Origin: Micromussa lordhowensis
Lineage: Eukaryota; Cnidaria; Anthozoa; Scleractinia; Lobophylliidae
Length of the DNA: 64,000 bases
Direction: 5' to 3'
Assembly: GCA_964020085.1 (NCBI GenBank)
Contig: OZ026603.1
Span: 28,325,452 to 28,389,451 of the forward strand
The notes under the pieces were generated by a model, which made no database searches, was not told the DNA's origin, and saw only the letters and a program-made list of their open reading frames with translations. Positions 61,188 to 64,000 of the stretch are shown here, piece after piece; the stretch's first letter is position 1, and each line of letters starts with the position of its first letter. The position numbers were made by a program, and so were the translations under genes.

Positions 61188-61819
61188 GACAGTGGCTCAA
61201 GTTTCTTCTAAGGTGACGAGTGTTAATCAAAACTGATTGTTTAACGGAGCTAGAATAGTTTCCTTTCTCGACGCCACAGGTTTTCTGGCCGAATCACTTT
61301 GGCTGGAACCATTTACGAAAGTGATAATCCCCAGGTATGGAAGGCAGCTTAACAGTATGCCAGCGCTCTTTCCTCGTTTTGGCGACAAAATAATTTACGT
61401 TCTTGTTAAGAAAGACGAAACTGCTTTCAATTGTTCTTTTCAAAGGCGTAAGGAAAACTGAACCGGCAAGAATACAAGACGGCTTGTATTATGACCATCT
61501 GCTCATCAATGACTGACAAAATTAAGGCTTATGCAAACTGTTCTTTATTCTCAGCTTCATTTACAACCAAGGAGTTATTAAGAAAATAGTTTTATCAGTT
61601 GATCGACAAATAAAGGTGAAAGCATCTGTGAAACAGAACTTTTCAAGATAGTTCTTCCTTCCTGTTTTCTGAAATTTACAAGTGTTTTTTTCTCTGATGC
61701 AGAGTATTTAGAGCGGTGATGAAGTAATAAACGAATAAAACAGGAATAAAAATGTGTTGCTGCTGGCTGCCCACGGAAAACTTCGTTGAACCCAACTGTC
61801 TGACTGCTTTCGTCTTGCG

Positions 61820-61898
61820 CTTGATTGGTCGAGAAGACAACATCTTGGCTCTGATTGGCCAGAGCGTGTTGCACGTGTTTTATTGACCAATCACAAGG
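61820..61898. promoter_or_regulatory. Repeated upstream block: CCAAT boxes and CACGTG, 5' of GPCR 3
   Basis: Same arrangement as at 59588-59665, about 630 bases upstream of the receptor start at 61187. Confidence 0.45.
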
Positions 61899-62473
61899 CC
61901 TGGTGAGTATAACGAAGTGCTCTCAGGTGGAGGGCAAGGACTATGGACCCAGAAGGACCGAGGGAAAATCATTACAGCAACATGAATATAATCTTTCTCG
62001 GTCATTCAAAACTTGCGTGCTAGGTGTCAACCTCTGAGTAAAACATAGCTGTATTTTAAGCCGCGTAAAGCCCTTAAAAAAAACATCTGTCCGAATCTTC
62101 CTTAACGAATCCGCATACACTATGTCATAGCTAAAATAGTGAACAACAAATGTAACGCGCGCACGTTACTTGCTTTCAATTCCAATGTCTTCATCATTGA
62201 AAAGCCAATAATAATGCGAATAAAACGTTTTATTTACTACAGCGAACAAAACTTTGTTCAATGCTCTCTTTCATTTAAGTATATAAGGGGTCCTTTTATT
62301 TTTCGTATATCAGGCAAAAATTTTAGTTTTATTAAAATAAGCAAAATAATACTGTTATGTTATTAATTTGCAGTCTTCCATTAATCAGTTTTAATACGTT
62401 CTTGTTTGGCTGAGTTCGCGGTCCTTTTTCATATCTACAGAACATGTTTATCATAGCATGGCTGACTCTACGA

Positions 62474-63397
62474 TTACTGCGATGAACGATTTCTGACCCA
62501 AGTAGTTATGTTTCGTAGTATTTCCATGATAGCGTGTCGAATATTTCTCATCTTCCAGCAGTAGATTGCAGGATTTAGAGATGAGTTAAGATCTATGAGG
62601 GTGAGGGAGAAAAAAAATAATCTCTTTAATGCATCACTTGGGTCGACGATTTTAATGGTTGCCAAACTGATTAAGTATGGTAAATAACAAAACAAAAATA
62701 TGACATATACATAAAAAACACCGACTGCAGTTTTAACGATGCTAGCAAAATGAGCCATTTCGTCTGTCTGGTCTGCTTGTCTTACTTGAAGGGCCTGTAT
62801 CTGATTCTTGTGGCGTCGAACGGCAAAATAAATCCTGATATAAACCACTGTGGTAAGAAGGAGACCAACAGTTGTTGTAATGCTTTGGAACAGAGCGCGA
62901 GTAGCAGGCAAAACCCACAGCGACGTCAGAGAAATGAATGCACTAAGACCCCATATGAAGATCGTCACAACAAGAACGCGCGTGTGAGTTACAAGTTCCT
63001 GGTATCTGAGATGAAGATGGATCGCCAAGAACCTGTCCACAGCTACTGCTACGACACCAGAGAACGAAGCCACTGAAAACAAAAGCCCAATGAAGGAAAA
63101 AACCTTGTTGGGAATGTTTTGCTGTAACCACTTAACCAGAAGTGAAGTATAAAATGGTTGAACACATAAACCAGCACCAAGATCAGAAACAGCAAGACTT
63201 AGAAGCAATGTACTTAAAGTCTTCGGCAACGACGATGCTTTTTGCATGGCGTGAATTGTGGCAATGTTCAACGTGATGCTGGTAAAGGATAGAGAGCTGT
63301 TGAAGACACAGTTAGCGATGAAAGTCGAATGAAGGTCTTCGACGTTGGGGCATTTGGGAAAGTAAGGAAGTAGGAATTCGCACGACGGCTTCTTCAT
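62474..63397 (-). CDS. Rhodopsin-family GPCR 4 (307 aa, intact, intronless)
   Basis: Class A receptor, fourth unit of the array. The start at 63397 opens MKKPSCEFLLPYFPK. It has TM2 LSLAVSDLGAG, TM3-end DRFLAIHLHLRYQE, the same third loop and an identical-looking TM6 CYLPYLIS. TM7 reads LNPAIYCWKMRNI (NPAIY rather than NPVIY). The extracellular segment before TM3 is four residues shorter than in GPCR 2. The TM3 run SGVVAVAVDRF resembles GPCR 1 more than GPCR 2, hinting at gene conversion or older divergence. Its upstream block would fall near or past the right edge. Confidence 0.94.
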   Translation of the reverse strand: MKKPSCEFLLPYFPKCPNVEDLHSTFIANCVFNSSLSFTSITLNIATIHAMQKASSLPKTLSTLLLSLAVSDLGAGLCVQPFYTSLLVKWLQQNIPNKVFSFIGLLFSVASFSGVVAVAVDRFLAIHLHLRYQELVTHTRVLVVTIFIWGLSAFISLTSLWVLPATRALFQSITTTVGLLLTTVVYIRIYFAVRRHKNQIQALQVRQADQTDEMAHFASIVKTAVGVFYVYVIFLFCYLPYLISLATIKIVDPSDALKRLFFFSLTLIDLNSSLNPAIYCWKMRNIRHAIMEILRNITTWVRNRSSQ

Positions 63398-64000
63398 GAC
63401 AGTGGCTCAAGTTTCTTCTAAGGCGACGAGTGTTGATCATTAATTGTTTCACGCAGCTAGAACAGTTTTCTTACTCGACGCCAAGGGTTTTCTGTCCGAA
63501 TCACACTGGAACTATTTACTAAAGTGCCTCAGGCAAGGAGGGCAGGTTAACAGTATGCCAGCGCTCTCTCGTTTTAGCGACGAAATAATTCACGTTCTTA
63601 TTAAGAAAGACGAAACTGCTTTCAATTGGTCTCTTCAAAGGCGTAAGGAAAATTGAACCGGCAAGAATATAAGACGGCTTGTAATATGACCACACATTCA
63701 CATGACGATTTCGTCATGACAGTGGCTCAAGTTTCCTTTTTAGACAACGAGTTTTTGCCATATAAAATAATATTACGAAGCTAGAAAATCAAAAGACGGC
63801 CTACAATAAGACCCTGTGCAAGTCAATGATTGGCAATGTCAAGAGTTCATGATTGCTCGTGTTCTTCATTGAACAACCAAGGGGTTATTAATTTATTAAA
63901 TTGTTAATAGATGAATAAACCTGCAAGCATCTGTCAGGCAGAACTTCCACAAGATAGTTCGTCTTTCTTGCTGTTTCGGATATTTGCAAGTGCTTTTATT

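Larger units (their letters stand above)
55160..64000. repeat. Tandem array of ~2.2-kb receptor units
   Basis: Receptor starts at 58955, 61187 and 63397 are 2,232 and 2,210 bases apart. Intergenic flanks (for example 59348-59900 and 61578-62130) are also near-identical, so whole units were duplicated. Partial older units occupy 55.1-57.5 kb. 63398-64000 is upstream flank of GPCR 4. Confidence 0.9.

Noticed and set aside
59348..61874. Conserved small minus-strand ORF beginning MQHALANQSQ in several receptor flanks
   Set aside because: The shared part follows from recent duplication of the flank. The tails shift frame between copies, so there is no sign of coding constraint.
1..64000. CRISPR array or bacterial operon
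   Set aside because: Spliced animal genes throughout; no regularly spaced short direct repeats with unique spacers.

Overview
The window looks like nuclear DNA of an early-branching animal, most likely an anthozoan cnidarian (stony-coral-like). The evidence is GT-AG introns in animal-type genes, a tandem cluster of intronless rhodopsin-family receptors, and many short foldback/MITE elements, tRNA-derived SINEs, LINE fragments and Polinton/adintovirus-like remnants. The organism call is inference; no species-diagnostic sequence was tested.

Left part (1-17.4 kb). Two minus-strand multi-exon genes. The first is the 5' 488 codons of the large subunit of ribonucleotide reductase (11 exons, all five catalytic residues present; the 3' exons lie off the left edge). 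The second is a complete 11-exon, 386-residue AGC-type protein kinase whose open frame begins with a signal-peptide-like hydrophobic segment. A repeat-rich stretch (6.6-10.3 kb) of hairpin elements and short tandem duplications separates them.

Middle (17.4-28.4 kb). A LINE 3' fragment and a long-TIR foldback, then a single-exon plus-strand gene (22070-25132) for a 1,020-residue, serine-rich, probably disordered protein. It carries eleven copies of a short S-[VTL]-Y-D-L-x-E-[FI]-L type motif. I do not recognise the family; it is the most novel item here.

28.4-47.6 kb. A plus-strand gene for a class-V aminotransferase (cysteine desulfurase/selenocysteine-lyase fold) is read through ten in-phase exons (341 codons, including the PLP lysine). 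Its C-terminal exons are not visible. Its introns are full of repeats: a ~200-bp tandem array, SINEs, a 0.9-kb inverted repeat, a CAGGGCTCG-ended element and a ~6-kb Polinton remnant (38745-44711). The Polinton has ~220-bp terminal inverted repeats, a broken protein-primed-type DNA polymerase B, a broken packaging ATPase, and a nested RTE-type LINE.

Right part (48.9-64 kb). Minus-strand intronless GPCR genes: three intact (309, 311 and 307 aa), one frameshifted, one internally deleted and one tiny fragment, in repeated units of about 2.2 kb. Six copies of an upstream block with CCAAT boxes, several with a CACGTG E-box, accompany them. Between the first receptor and the array sits a second, different viral/Polinton-like remnant (52.8-54.7 kb): a zinc-finger ATPase N-terminus divergent from small structural-protein genes, with a CT-rich minisatellite between.
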